DNA of 18,474 bases from an uncultured Clostridia bacterium (GTDB taxonomy: Bacteria; Bacillota; Clostridia; TANB77; CAG-508). Where the stretch lies: contig CAKPPL010000017.1 of assembly GCA_934177555.1 (NCBI GenBank), forward strand, positions 1 through 18,474, given 5' to 3'. Under the pieces are notes generated by a model. That model worked only from the letters and a program-made list of their open reading frames with translations, was not told where the DNA came from and did no database searches. The position numbers were made by a program, and so were the translations under genes. This document shows, piece by piece, positions 1-5,841 of this stretch (position 1 is the stretch's first letter; each line of letters begins with the position of its first letter).

Positions 1-458
1 TTTGGATATAAATTGTTTTGATTTTCTTCTCCTGCTTTTAATGAGAATTTGTTATCTCCATATAACATTGTTATTGTTGTTCCATCAGCTTTATAATATA
101 CATGATATTCATTGTTTATTCCTTCTGTTGGTACATCTGTTGTCTCCTCTGTTACTTCTAATTCTTTTGCTACTATTCCTGCTAATTCTGCTATATGGGC
201 TGATGGTTGATATCCTGCATCTGTTGCCATTTTTATTCTTGCTTCTGAATATGCTGCATTATATGCCATGTTCATCTTTTCTATTACTTCTGATTTTGTA
301 TTTTCCATTTGTGATTTTTGTGCGTTTGTTATTATTCCATTATCTCCTGTTAACATGGCTATACTTGTTCCTGCTAATATTAGTAATACTACTATTGTTA
401 CTACTAGTGCTATTAGCGTTATTCCCTCCTGTCTTTGTTTTTTTCTAATGTTTTCCAT
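1..458 (-). CDS. Type IV prepilin-like protein (3' end outside window)
   Basis: About 152 codons are visible before the left edge, with no stop. The N-terminus has a basic leader (MENIRKKQRQEG), then a hydrophobic helix beginning ITLIALVVTIV and ending near LAGTSIAM, and then LTGDNGIITNAQ. This is the class III signal and N-terminal helix of type IV pilins and type II secretion pseudopilins. A prepilin peptidase would cut after Gly12. Position +5 of the mature protein is Ala, not the usual Glu. The region after the helix is probably alpha-helical (residues about 45-80), followed by a strand-rich part. The start is fixed by an AAAGGAGG site at 465-472. Two candidate promoters lie upstream (497-525 and 573-601). 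The likely role is a surface pilus or pseudopilus subunit, or a protein anchored like one. Family assignment is firm; the exact role is not. Confidence 0.85.
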   Translation of the reverse strand, partial: MENIRKKQRQEGITLIALVVTIVVLLILAGTSIAMLTGDNGIITNAQKSQMENTKSEVIEKMNMAYNAAYSEARIKMATDAGYQPSAHIAELAGIVAKELEVTEETTDVPTEGINNEYHVYYKADGTTITMLYGDNKFSLKAGEENQNNLYP

Positions 459-496
459 CTTTTTTCCTCCTTTTATTCTTTTGTTTTTATAATTTC

Positions 497-525
497 ATTT
501 TACAATAATATAAGATATTTGTAAA
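497..525 (-). promoter_or_regulatory. Candidate proximal sigma-A promoter of the prepilin gene
   Basis: On the minus strand, TTTACA (520-525) and TAAAAT (497-502) are separated by 17 bp. The start would fall near 490, giving a leader of about 30 nt that includes the Shine-Dalgarno site. It lies outside the inverted repeat at 540-708, so it would not change if that segment inverted. In DNA this AT-rich, chance matches are common. Confidence 0.45.
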
Positions 526-539
526 TACCTGTTTTTTCT

Positions 540-708
540 TTAATTATTTAACTTAAAGAAATTATATAATCTTTTATATCAATAAATACTAGTAAAGTCA
601 AGATATCTAAAAAAATTTTTTTAATGAATAATAGAATATGTAAAATTACTGAAAGACTTTAAATCATAGGTAATAGGCTTTTTTTTAATCTTTAAGTTAA
701 ATAATTAA
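540..708. repeat. Perfect 20-bp inverted repeat bounding a 129-bp spacer; candidate invertible segment
   Basis: Bases 540-559 are the exact reverse complement of 689-708. The arms contain TTTAACTTAAAG and CTTTAAGTTAAA. The spacer (560-688) is very AT-rich and carries a minus-strand promoter at 573-601 and an A7T7 palindrome at 609-622. The arms sit between two divergent genes, a prepilin and a protease. Arm length, spacing and an internal outward promoter fit phase-variable invertible promoters known in clostridia. A small non-autonomous element with terminal repeats is the main alternative, since the arms begin and end with TA. No recombinase gene is in the window. Confidence 0.6.
573..601 (-). 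promoter_or_regulatory. Sigma-A promoter inside the inverted-repeat segment, pointing at the prepilin gene
   Basis: On the minus strand, TTGACT (596-601) and TATAAA (573-578) are exactly 17 bp apart, each matching five of six consensus bases. Transcription would start near 566, cross the left repeat arm and enter the prepilin gene after a leader of about 105 nt. If the segment inverted, the same promoter would sit near 647-675 and point at the protease gene at 758. Confidence 0.6.
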
Positions 709-757
709 TGATATTGTTTATTATTTCAAAATCTGTACATAATCAATAAGAGGAAAA

Positions 758-1876
758 ATGATTATGTTTAAAAAATTCTTTAAAAATTTATTAATTACAA
801 TTTTAATAATATCACTATTAATATTTTCATACTATATATATCAAACTTACACTAATATACAGGTAACTCCACAATATGATATAAAAAAATTAGAAACTCA
901 AACAAATATAGAAACAGTTGATAATACTATTCAGAAAAGCACTTCAATTTCAGATATGCTTGAAAATGTATCTAATAGTGTTGTTGGAATATCAAAAATA
1001 AAATCACATTCAAATTCTATTTTTTCTACAACATCTGAAAATGAACTCGGATTAGGAACAGGAATAATCATATCTAGTAATGGATATATATTAAGTAATT
1101 GTCATGTAACTGGAGAAAAACAATCGACCTGTTATATTACTTTAGAAAACGGATATACTTATGAAGGTAATGTTGTTTGGTGCGATTCTGAGTTAGATTT
1201 ATCTATCACCAAAATAAATGCCACAAATCTTTCTTATGCAACAATAGGTGATTCTTCTAATTTAAAAGCAGGTGAAACAGTTTATGCAATAGGAAACCCA
1301 ATTGGTTATGAATTTAGACGTACTATTACATCAGGAATTATAAGTGCTACAAACAGAACTATTAAACTAGAAGAAAATAATAAAATTTCATATATGACTG
1401 ATTTAATCCAAACAGATGCATCTATTAATCCAGGTAATAGTGGTGGTCCATTAATAACTCCTAATGGAACTGTTATTGGAGTAAATACTGTAAAAATCAC
1501 TTCTGCTGAAGGAATTGGTTTTGCTGTACCAATTAATGTAATAAAACCTGTTATGGAAAAATTTATAACTGAAAATAAATTTGATGAAGCTTTTCTTGGT
1601 ATTTATGCATATGATAAAGATGTTATCCCATATTTATCAGCTTCTAACCTTAACTCTGGAATTTATATTATGCATATTTCTGAAAATAGTCCTGCAATTT
1701 CTACTGATATAAAGATAGGTGATGTGATTACATCTATTGATGGAAATAAATTAAATTCAATGATTGAATTAAAAGAATATATTTATAGTAAATTACCAGG
1801 TGATACAATTTCTATTGAAATAAGCAGAGGTTATATCACAAAAACATTTGAAATAACTTTAACTCAAAAAACATAA
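758..1876 (+). CDS. htrA: HtrA/DegP-like membrane-anchored serine protease with PDZ domain
   Basis: This is a 372-residue surface quality-control protease that would cleave misfolded or surface proteins outside the membrane. It has a basic N-terminus, one membrane helix (about residues 10-28), a linker, a trypsin-like domain (about 65-270) and one PDZ domain (about 278-370). The catalytic triad is visible: His116 in NCHV, Asp147 in ELDL and Ser228 in NPGNSGGP. The usual residue before the histidine is Asn or Ala; here it is Cys115, with other cysteines at 125 and 142. The length is normal for a single-PDZ Gram-positive HtrA. The start at 758 has AGAGG at 749-753; ATG 764 is possible. The gene diverges from the prepilin gene and ends at a shared terminator. 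I see only weak promoter-like matches directly upstream. Confidence 0.93.
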   Translation: MIMFKKFFKNLLITILIISLLIFSYYIYQTYTNIQVTPQYDIKKLETQTNIETVDNTIQKSTSISDMLENVSNSVVGISKIKSHSNSIFSTTSENELGLGTGIIISSNGYILSNCHVTGEKQSTCYITLENGYTYEGNVVWCDSELDLSITKINATNLSYATIGDSSNLKAGETVYAIGNPIGYEFRRTITSGIISATNRTIKLEENNKISYMTDLIQTDASINPGNSGGPLITPNGTVIGVNTVKITSAEGIGFAVPINVIKPVMEKFITENKFDEAFLGIYAYDKDVIPYLSASNLNSGIYIMHISENSPAISTDIKIGDVITSIDGNKLNSMIELKEYIYSKLPGDTISIEISRGYITKTFEITLTQKT

Positions 1877-1901
1877 AAAGAACAGTTTTTTACTGTTCTT
1901 T
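1877..1901. terminator. Bidirectional hairpin terminator between convergent genes
   Basis: AAAGAACAGT (1877-1886) pairs perfectly with ACTGTTCTTT (1892-1901) around a 5-T loop. The stem is followed by T-rich sequence on both strands. It lies between the stop codon of the protease (1874-1876) and that of the convergent gene (1904-1906), so it can end both transcripts. Confidence 0.85.
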
Positions 1902-1903
1902 TA

Positions 1904-2794
1904 TTAATCTTGATTTCTTCCTTCTGGTAAAGCATTTGGTAATTCAATTCTAATTCTGATTTTAAAGATATATGATACAGCTCTACCTAATTTGCTATTT
2001 TTAATTTTTTGCCATATTGTTGGCTTTTCATCAAATGTAACAGATTCTTGATATTCTTGAATTTGATTTTTCTCTTGTTTATTTTCTTCTACTTGTAAAA
2101 CTTGTGAAATAGTTTGTTTTGGTTGTACTTCTTGTTCTACTATATTTTCTTCTTCAGCTGGTTCTACTGGTTTTGGAATAACTTTTAATGCATCTGCAAC
2201 TTCTATTCCAATATAGCTTAATGCTTTTGATCTATCTTCTATTCTTTCCATATCTATTTCTATATGAAGATTTGTTTCTAAGTTATTAACTCTTGCGTGT
2301 AATAATTTTAAAGCATCTTGATAATTTTGACTTTGTCCATTTTTATCTTTTCCTACTAATCTTAATGTTTCTATAACATCTTCTGAAAATTCTCCCTCTG
2401 CTTCTTTTACACTATCTTTCCAACCTTCTGATTTATTTTCTACAGCATATATTAAGTCTTTTAATTTTCCTGCTAATGCTATGTTTTCTTCTCTTTGTTT
2501 TATTAATTCTTCAATTTTTTTAGTATTTTCTTCAAATTGATTTGTAGCATATTCTACTAGACCATATGCAGCTTTATATACACTTATTGGGAAGTTTTTC
2601 TTTTTTGGATATTCTATTAAATAAGCTTTTATTGATTCAATTAAATCTTTAAAATAAGTATCATCTTCTAATTGAATAATTTGCTTTTTACTGTTTGGAT
2701 TTATCATTTTTTGAACTTTATCTATATTTGATAATATTTTTTCTTCTGTTATAACCATTCTCACATTTACTATGTTAGATTTATTTCTAAACAT
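1904..2794 (-). CDS. Protein of unknown function, helical/coiled-coil
   Basis: This is a 296-residue soluble protein that I do not recognise. There is no signal peptide or membrane helix. It is mostly helical, with a charged probable coiled coil at about residues 84-118 (NQFEENTKKIEELIKQREEN) and a second helical stretch at about 155-205. A low-complexity Pro/Glu/Gln linker spans about 207-250. The tail is basic and aromatic (about 258-285, IWQKIKNSKLGRAVSYIFK) and could bind membrane, nucleic acid or a partner. The start is well supported by AAGGAGG eight bases upstream and a promoter at 2840-2868. It is transcribed alone, convergent to the protease. Its function is unknown. Confidence 0.85.
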   Translation of the reverse strand: MFRNKSNIVNVRMVITEEKILSNIDKVQKMINPNSKKQIIQLEDDTYFKDLIESIKAYLIEYPKKKNFPISVYKAAYGLVEYATNQFEENTKKIEELIKQREENIALAGKLKDLIYAVENKSEGWKDSVKEAEGEFSEDVIETLRLVGKDKNGQSQNYQDALKLLHARVNNLETNLHIEIDMERIEDRSKALSYIGIEVADALKVIPKPVEPAEEENIVEQEVQPKQTISQVLQVEENKQEKNQIQEYQESVTFDEKPTIWQKIKNSKLGRAVSYIFKIRIRIELPNALPEGRNQD

Positions 2795-2839
2795 TGTAAA
2801 TACCTCCTTTTCCTATGTAGTCTAAACGATTTCTATTTC

Positions 2840-2868
2840 ATTATACATCATCTTCCGTAAAACTACAA
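2840..2868 (-). promoter_or_regulatory. Sigma-A promoter of the 1904-2794 gene
   Basis: On the minus strand, TTGTAG (2863-2868) and a perfect TATAAT (2840-2845) are 17 bp apart. The start would be near 2833, about 40 bases before the start codon at 2794, with a strong AAGGAGG in between. Confidence 0.7.
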
Positions 2869-2927
2869 GGTTTTTAAGTCTTTTTTATTTTACATTTCTG
2901 TTACATTTATATTACAAAAATATTACA

Positions 2928-2969
2928 AAAAGAGACAATTAGTTATTTTTTTCGCTAAATGTCTCTTTT
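2928..2969 (-). terminator. Hairpin terminator after the acyl-CoA ligase gene
   Basis: AAAAGAGACA (2928-2937) pairs with TGTCTCTTTT (2960-2969). The stem extends inward, after one mismatch, through TTAG/CTAA. On the minus strand the hairpin is followed by a T run. It starts a few bases after the ligase stop codon (2973-2975). Confidence 0.75.
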
Positions 2970-2972
2970 CTC

Positions 2973-4670
2973 TTATTTCCCTAGGATTTTTTTCATTTCT
3001 TCATGTCTCTTTATTTTTAATGTTGTTGTCTTTATTAATTCTTCTTCTGATATTATCATTTCTCTAACATATTTATATTTTGGCATTAATTTGTTTACTT
3101 CTTTAACTTTTTCCCATAAGAATTCTTTTATTGCCTCTTCTCCTTCAATATTATATAATTCTTTTATTAGTTCTTTATCATAAACAATTTTTGCACAAAC
3201 TTTAACATCACCATCTGGCTCTGTTTTTTCATAAACAAATGATTCTTTTATTCCTTCTACTTTATTTAATAATGTTTCTATTTCTTCTGGAAATACATTT
3301 TTTCCATTATTTAATACTATTACACTCTTCTTTCTTCCAGATATGTAAATATATCCATCTTTATCTATTTTTGCTAAATCTCCTGTATGGAACCATCCAT
3401 CTGGCTCTAATGCTTGTTTTGTTGCTTCTTCATTCGCATAATATCCAATCATTACTGATGGTCCTTTTACCATTAATTCTCCTATTCCTTCTTCATCTGG
3501 ATTATCTATTTTTACATCAACACTAGCAAATTTTTTCCCGATTGAACCTAGTCTTCTATATTTTGGAGTTTCTGCTGCAATTACTGGTGATGTTTCTGTT
3601 AATCCATATCCTTGTACCAAGTCAAAACCCAATTCTGAAAATCCTTTTTCTGTTTCTGGATCAAGTGCTGCACCACCTGTAACTACTAATTTTAAATCTT
3701 CTCCTAAACTTTCATGTATTTCACGGAATAATTTTTGTCTAACATCTATTTTTATTTTTAATAAAAATTGTGATATTTTTATTCCTTTTTTTACAGTTGG
3801 TAATTTTCCTTTTTTCTCTATTGATTTCATTACTTTTCTATATATAATGTCAAATACTGCTGGAACAGATATCATTGCTGTTATTTTAAATTCTTTAATA
3901 TTATCTGCCATATGTTTTACACCTTCACAGAAACATATACATGCTCCTATTGAAATTGGATATAAAAAGCCTACTGTACATTCAAATACATGATGTAATG
4001 GTAAAAATGATAATAATACATCTGTTTCTTTTAGTCCAAATGCTGTTGCTATATCCATTAAGTTTGTAACTATGTTTTCATGTGTTAACATTACTGCTTT
4101 TGACATAGCTGTTGTACCTGATGTAAATAACATTATTCCCATCTTTTTGTTATCTATTTTTGCATCTATATATTGTCTATTTCCATCAGCTATTAATTTT
4201 CTTCCTTTTTCTATTAATTTATTTTGTGAATATATTCCACTTTCGTTATCTTCTAAATCCATTGATATAAAATATTGTAAATTTGTGTTTTTCTTTTCTC
4301 TTAATTGATTCATTATTACATCATATTTTTTAGAATAAAATATTGCTTCAACTTCTGATCTTAAGATTAAGCTTTCTAATTCATTGTCTGGTAATGCTTT
4401 ATCTAGTGGAACTGCAATTCCTGTTCCTGCTGTAATAGCTAAATATGCAAGTTCCCATTCATATCTATTTTCAGATATTATTGCAATTCTTTTATCTTTT
4501 AATCCCATTTGTATTAATGCTGTTCCTAAACAATCTATTTCTTCTCTGAATTCTTTATGTGAAATTGTTTTGAATTTTCCTTTTTCCTCTGTTTTAAATT
4601 TGTATGCAGGTCTATCTCCATATATTTCTCCTGTTTGTTTTAACATGTCTTTTAAATCTGTGAATTGCAT
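2973..4670 (-). CDS. AMP-forming acyl-CoA ligase (long-chain fatty acid--CoA ligase type)
   Basis: This 565-residue enzyme should activate a fatty acid to acyl-adenylate with ATP and then to acyl-CoA in the cytosol. Motifs of the ANL superfamily occur in order: the phosphate-binding loop TSGTTAMSK (183-191), LPLHHVFE (223-230), YGLTET (355-360), GWFHTGDL (425-432), GRKKSVIVLNNGKNVFPEE (445-463) and the C-terminal TLKIKRHE, which carries the lysine used for adenylation. The P-loop has A-M-S where G-x-P is commonest. The length is normal for a short FadD-like ligase. The start at 4670 has AAAGGA nine bases upstream. It lies 16 bp after a TetR regulator in the same operon, so it is probably controlled by fatty acid or acyl-CoA through that regulator. 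Substrate chain length cannot be read from the sequence. Confidence 0.92.
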   Translation of the reverse strand: MQFTDLKDMLKQTGEIYGDRPAYKFKTEEKGKFKTISHKEFREEIDCLGTALIQMGLKDKRIAIISENRYEWELAYLAITAGTGIAVPLDKALPDNELESLILRSEVEAIFYSKKYDVIMNQLREKKNTNLQYFISMDLEDNESGIYSQNKLIEKGRKLIADGNRQYIDAKIDNKKMGIMLFTSGTTAMSKAVMLTHENIVTNLMDIATAFGLKETDVLLSFLPLHHVFECTVGFLYPISIGACICFCEGVKHMADNIKEFKITAMISVPAVFDIIYRKVMKSIEKKGKLPTVKKGIKISQFLLKIKIDVRQKLFREIHESLGEDLKLVVTGGAALDPETEKGFSELGFDLVQGYGLTETSPVIAAETPKYRRLGSIGKKFASVDVKIDNPDEEGIGELMVKGPSVMIGYYANEEATKQALEPDGWFHTGDLAKIDKDGYIYISGRKKSVIVLNNGKNVFPEEIETLLNKVEGIKESFVYEKTEPDGDVKVCAKIVYDKELIKELYNIEGEEAIKEFLWEKVKEVNKLMPKYKYVREMIISEEELIKTTTLKIKRHEEMKKILGK

Positions 4671-4686
4671 TTTTTCATTTCCTTTC

Positions 4687-5256
4687 TTATTTCATTCTTA
4701 ATCCTTTTACTAATGTATTTTCATACTCATGATATAATTTCATTATATCCATTTCTGTGTTTTCTCTTTTCTTAAACACTAATGTTGAACATATTAATCC
4801 ATATATTTCTGATGCTATTGCTCTTGAGTCTCCTTGTTTTATTTCTCCTTTTTCAATTCCTTGTTTTACAATTTCTTCTATTTGTCCAATATATTTATAT
4901 ACAAGGTTTTGACACATTTTATTTCTTTCTTCTGTTCCCCAAAATTGACTTAATATAATTGTTATTATATTTTCATATTTAGCAACAATTTTTATTTGAA
5001 TTAATATTATTGCTTTTATTTTATCTATATAATTACTATATTTAGATGTTTTTATATCAACACTATTTTGTAATAACTTTATTCCTTCTTCTACTAAAAA
5101 ATTAAATATTTCTTCTTTACTAGAAAAATGATAATATAATGTTCCTTTTGCTACTCCTACAGTTGCTGTTATTTCTTCAATACTTGTTGCTTCATATCCT
5201 TTTTCTGCAAACAATTTCATTGATATCTCAAAAATCTTTCTTTTTGTTTTATTCAT
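4687..5256 (-). CDS. TetR/AcrR-family transcriptional regulator
   Basis: This is a 189-residue one-component repressor. The N-terminal DNA-binding domain (about residues 5-52) has the family helix-turn-helix, TSIEEITATVGVAKGTLYYHF (24-44), followed by SSKEEIF. The remainder is the helical ligand-binding and dimerisation domain. I chose ATG 5256 because AGGTGA sits at the right distance for it. An in-frame GTG nine bases earlier (5265) overlaps that ribosome site and is unlikely. It is the first gene of an operon with the acyl-CoA ligase, and a palindrome lies just upstream of its promoter, so autoregulation is likely. By context the ligand is probably a fatty acid or acyl-CoA; this is inference. 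Confidence 0.92.
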   Translation of the reverse strand: MNKTKRKIFEISMKLFAEKGYEATSIEEITATVGVAKGTLYYHFSSKEEIFNFLVEEGIKLLQNSVDIKTSKYSNYIDKIKAIILIQIKIVAKYENIITIILSQFWGTEERNKMCQNLVYKYIGQIEEIVKQGIEKGEIKQGDSRAIASEIYGLICSTLVFKKRENTEMDIMKLYHEYENTLVKGLRMK

Positions 5257-5289
5257 ATATTTCACCTATATTTTATATTTTACTTCCAT

Positions 5290-5318
5290 ATTATATAATT
5301 TTATAAAAAATTATGCAA
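5290..5318 (-). promoter_or_regulatory. Sigma-A promoter of the tetR-acyl-CoA ligase operon
   Basis: On the minus strand, TTGCAT (5313-5318) and a perfect TATAAT (5290-5295) are separated by 17 bp. The start would be near 5283, giving a leader of about 27 nt to the ATG at 5256. Confidence 0.75.
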
Positions 5319-5333
5319 GTTTTTTTATTTTTA

Positions 5334-5345
5334 GAATACGTATTC
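5334..5345. promoter_or_regulatory. Candidate TetR operator palindrome
   Basis: GAATACGTATTC is a perfect 12-bp palindrome lying 15 bp upstream of the -35 box. A second GTATTC half-site is at 5361-5366, within AGAATACATAATGT on the minus strand. Position and symmetry suit autoregulation by the adjacent TetR protein. Binding is inferred. Confidence 0.5.
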
Positions 5346-5397
5346 AGTTTTTTACATTATGTATTCTTTTTAGTTTACATTTATTTTATTTTTTACG

Positions 5398-5491
5398 TTA
5401 TTCACAATATGTGGAAAGTGTGGAAAACTCTGTGAATAACTTAAAATAGTTGTATTTTTCTTGCATGTTATTCACAATTAATTGTTGATAA
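5398..5491. promoter_or_regulatory. Cluster of DnaA-box-like 9-mers
   Basis: Against TTATNCACA or TTWTNCACA there are three perfect boxes TTATTCACA (5398-5406 plus, 5431-5439 minus, 5468-5476 plus). There is also TTTTCCACA (5419-5427 minus), CTTTCCACA (5410-5418 minus) and TTATCAACA (5483-5491 minus). The last pair forms a near-perfect 24-bp palindrome around ACAATTAATTGT. AT-rich DNA follows to 5541. No gene, hairpin terminator or dnaA is seen here. Likely uses are DnaA titration or regulation, or less likely a replication origin. Confidence 0.5.
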
Positions 5492-5541
5492 TTTTTTATT
5501 TACATTTATTTGTATTTTTTATCTTTTTTTATGTAACTTGA

Positions 5542-5829
5542 TTAAAATATCCATAATAAATATATTGCTAAAATTATTTCTAGTATTAATATTGCAGGTA
5601 ATCCTACTGTAAATTTTAATTTTTTTGTTTTATGTCTAAATGTATACATACCAGCTATTGTTCCTATTCCTCCACCTAATGCAGTTACTAAGAACAATGT
5701 TTGTTCAGGTATTCTCCATTTTCCCCATTTTGCTCTTCTCTTGTCAGACCACATCATATAAAAACCGACTAAATTTATTATTATTATATATATTATTAAG
5801 TTTTTTATTGAAAAAATTTCTTTTATCAT
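5542..5829 (-). CDS. DUF1294 family small membrane protein
   Basis: This 95-residue integral membrane protein belongs to DUF1294. The family core is visible: YMMWSDKRRAKWGKWRIPE (24-42), then TALGGGIGTIAGMYTFRHKT (49-68). Three hydrophobic segments lie at about 10-26, 44-62 and 73-92. The basic loop between the first two should face the cytoplasm. No biochemical function is established for the family. The start is supported by AAAGGAT seven or so bases upstream. It begins 12 bp after the polC stop codon, with its ribosome site in that gap, so it is probably co-transcribed with polC. Confidence 0.9.
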   Translation of the reverse strand: MIKEIFSIKNLIIYIIIINLVGFYMMWSDKRRAKWGKWRIPEQTLFLVTALGGGIGTIAGMYTFRHKTKKLKFTVGLPAILILEIILAIYLLWIF

Positions 5830-5841
5830 TTTTATCCTTTC

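Noticed and set aside
2..448. Leu/Phe-rich open frames on the plus strand here and opposite polC, the ligase and the surface protein
   Set aside because: They are antisense shadows of A-rich minus-strand genes: low complexity, no ribosome sites and no recognisable domains.
608..624. A7T7 palindrome as a terminator
   Set aside because: There is no GC stem, and all-A/T hairpins of this kind are common by chance at this composition. It lies inside the repeat spacer with no gene ending there.
2973..4670. Altered P-loop TSGTTAMSK as evidence of a non-functional ligase
   Set aside because: The invariant TSGTT and Lys are present and the other motifs are intact. Variation at the G-x-P positions is tolerated in this superfamily.
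5257..5265. GTG start for the TetR gene
   Set aside because: It overlaps the AGGTGA ribosome site, whereas ATG 5256 sits at proper spacing.
5398..5541. Chromosomal origin oriC
   Set aside because: DnaA boxes and AT-rich DNA are present, but dnaA, dnaN, gyrase and rnpA are absent and nothing shows a strand-bias switch. I report it as a box cluster only.
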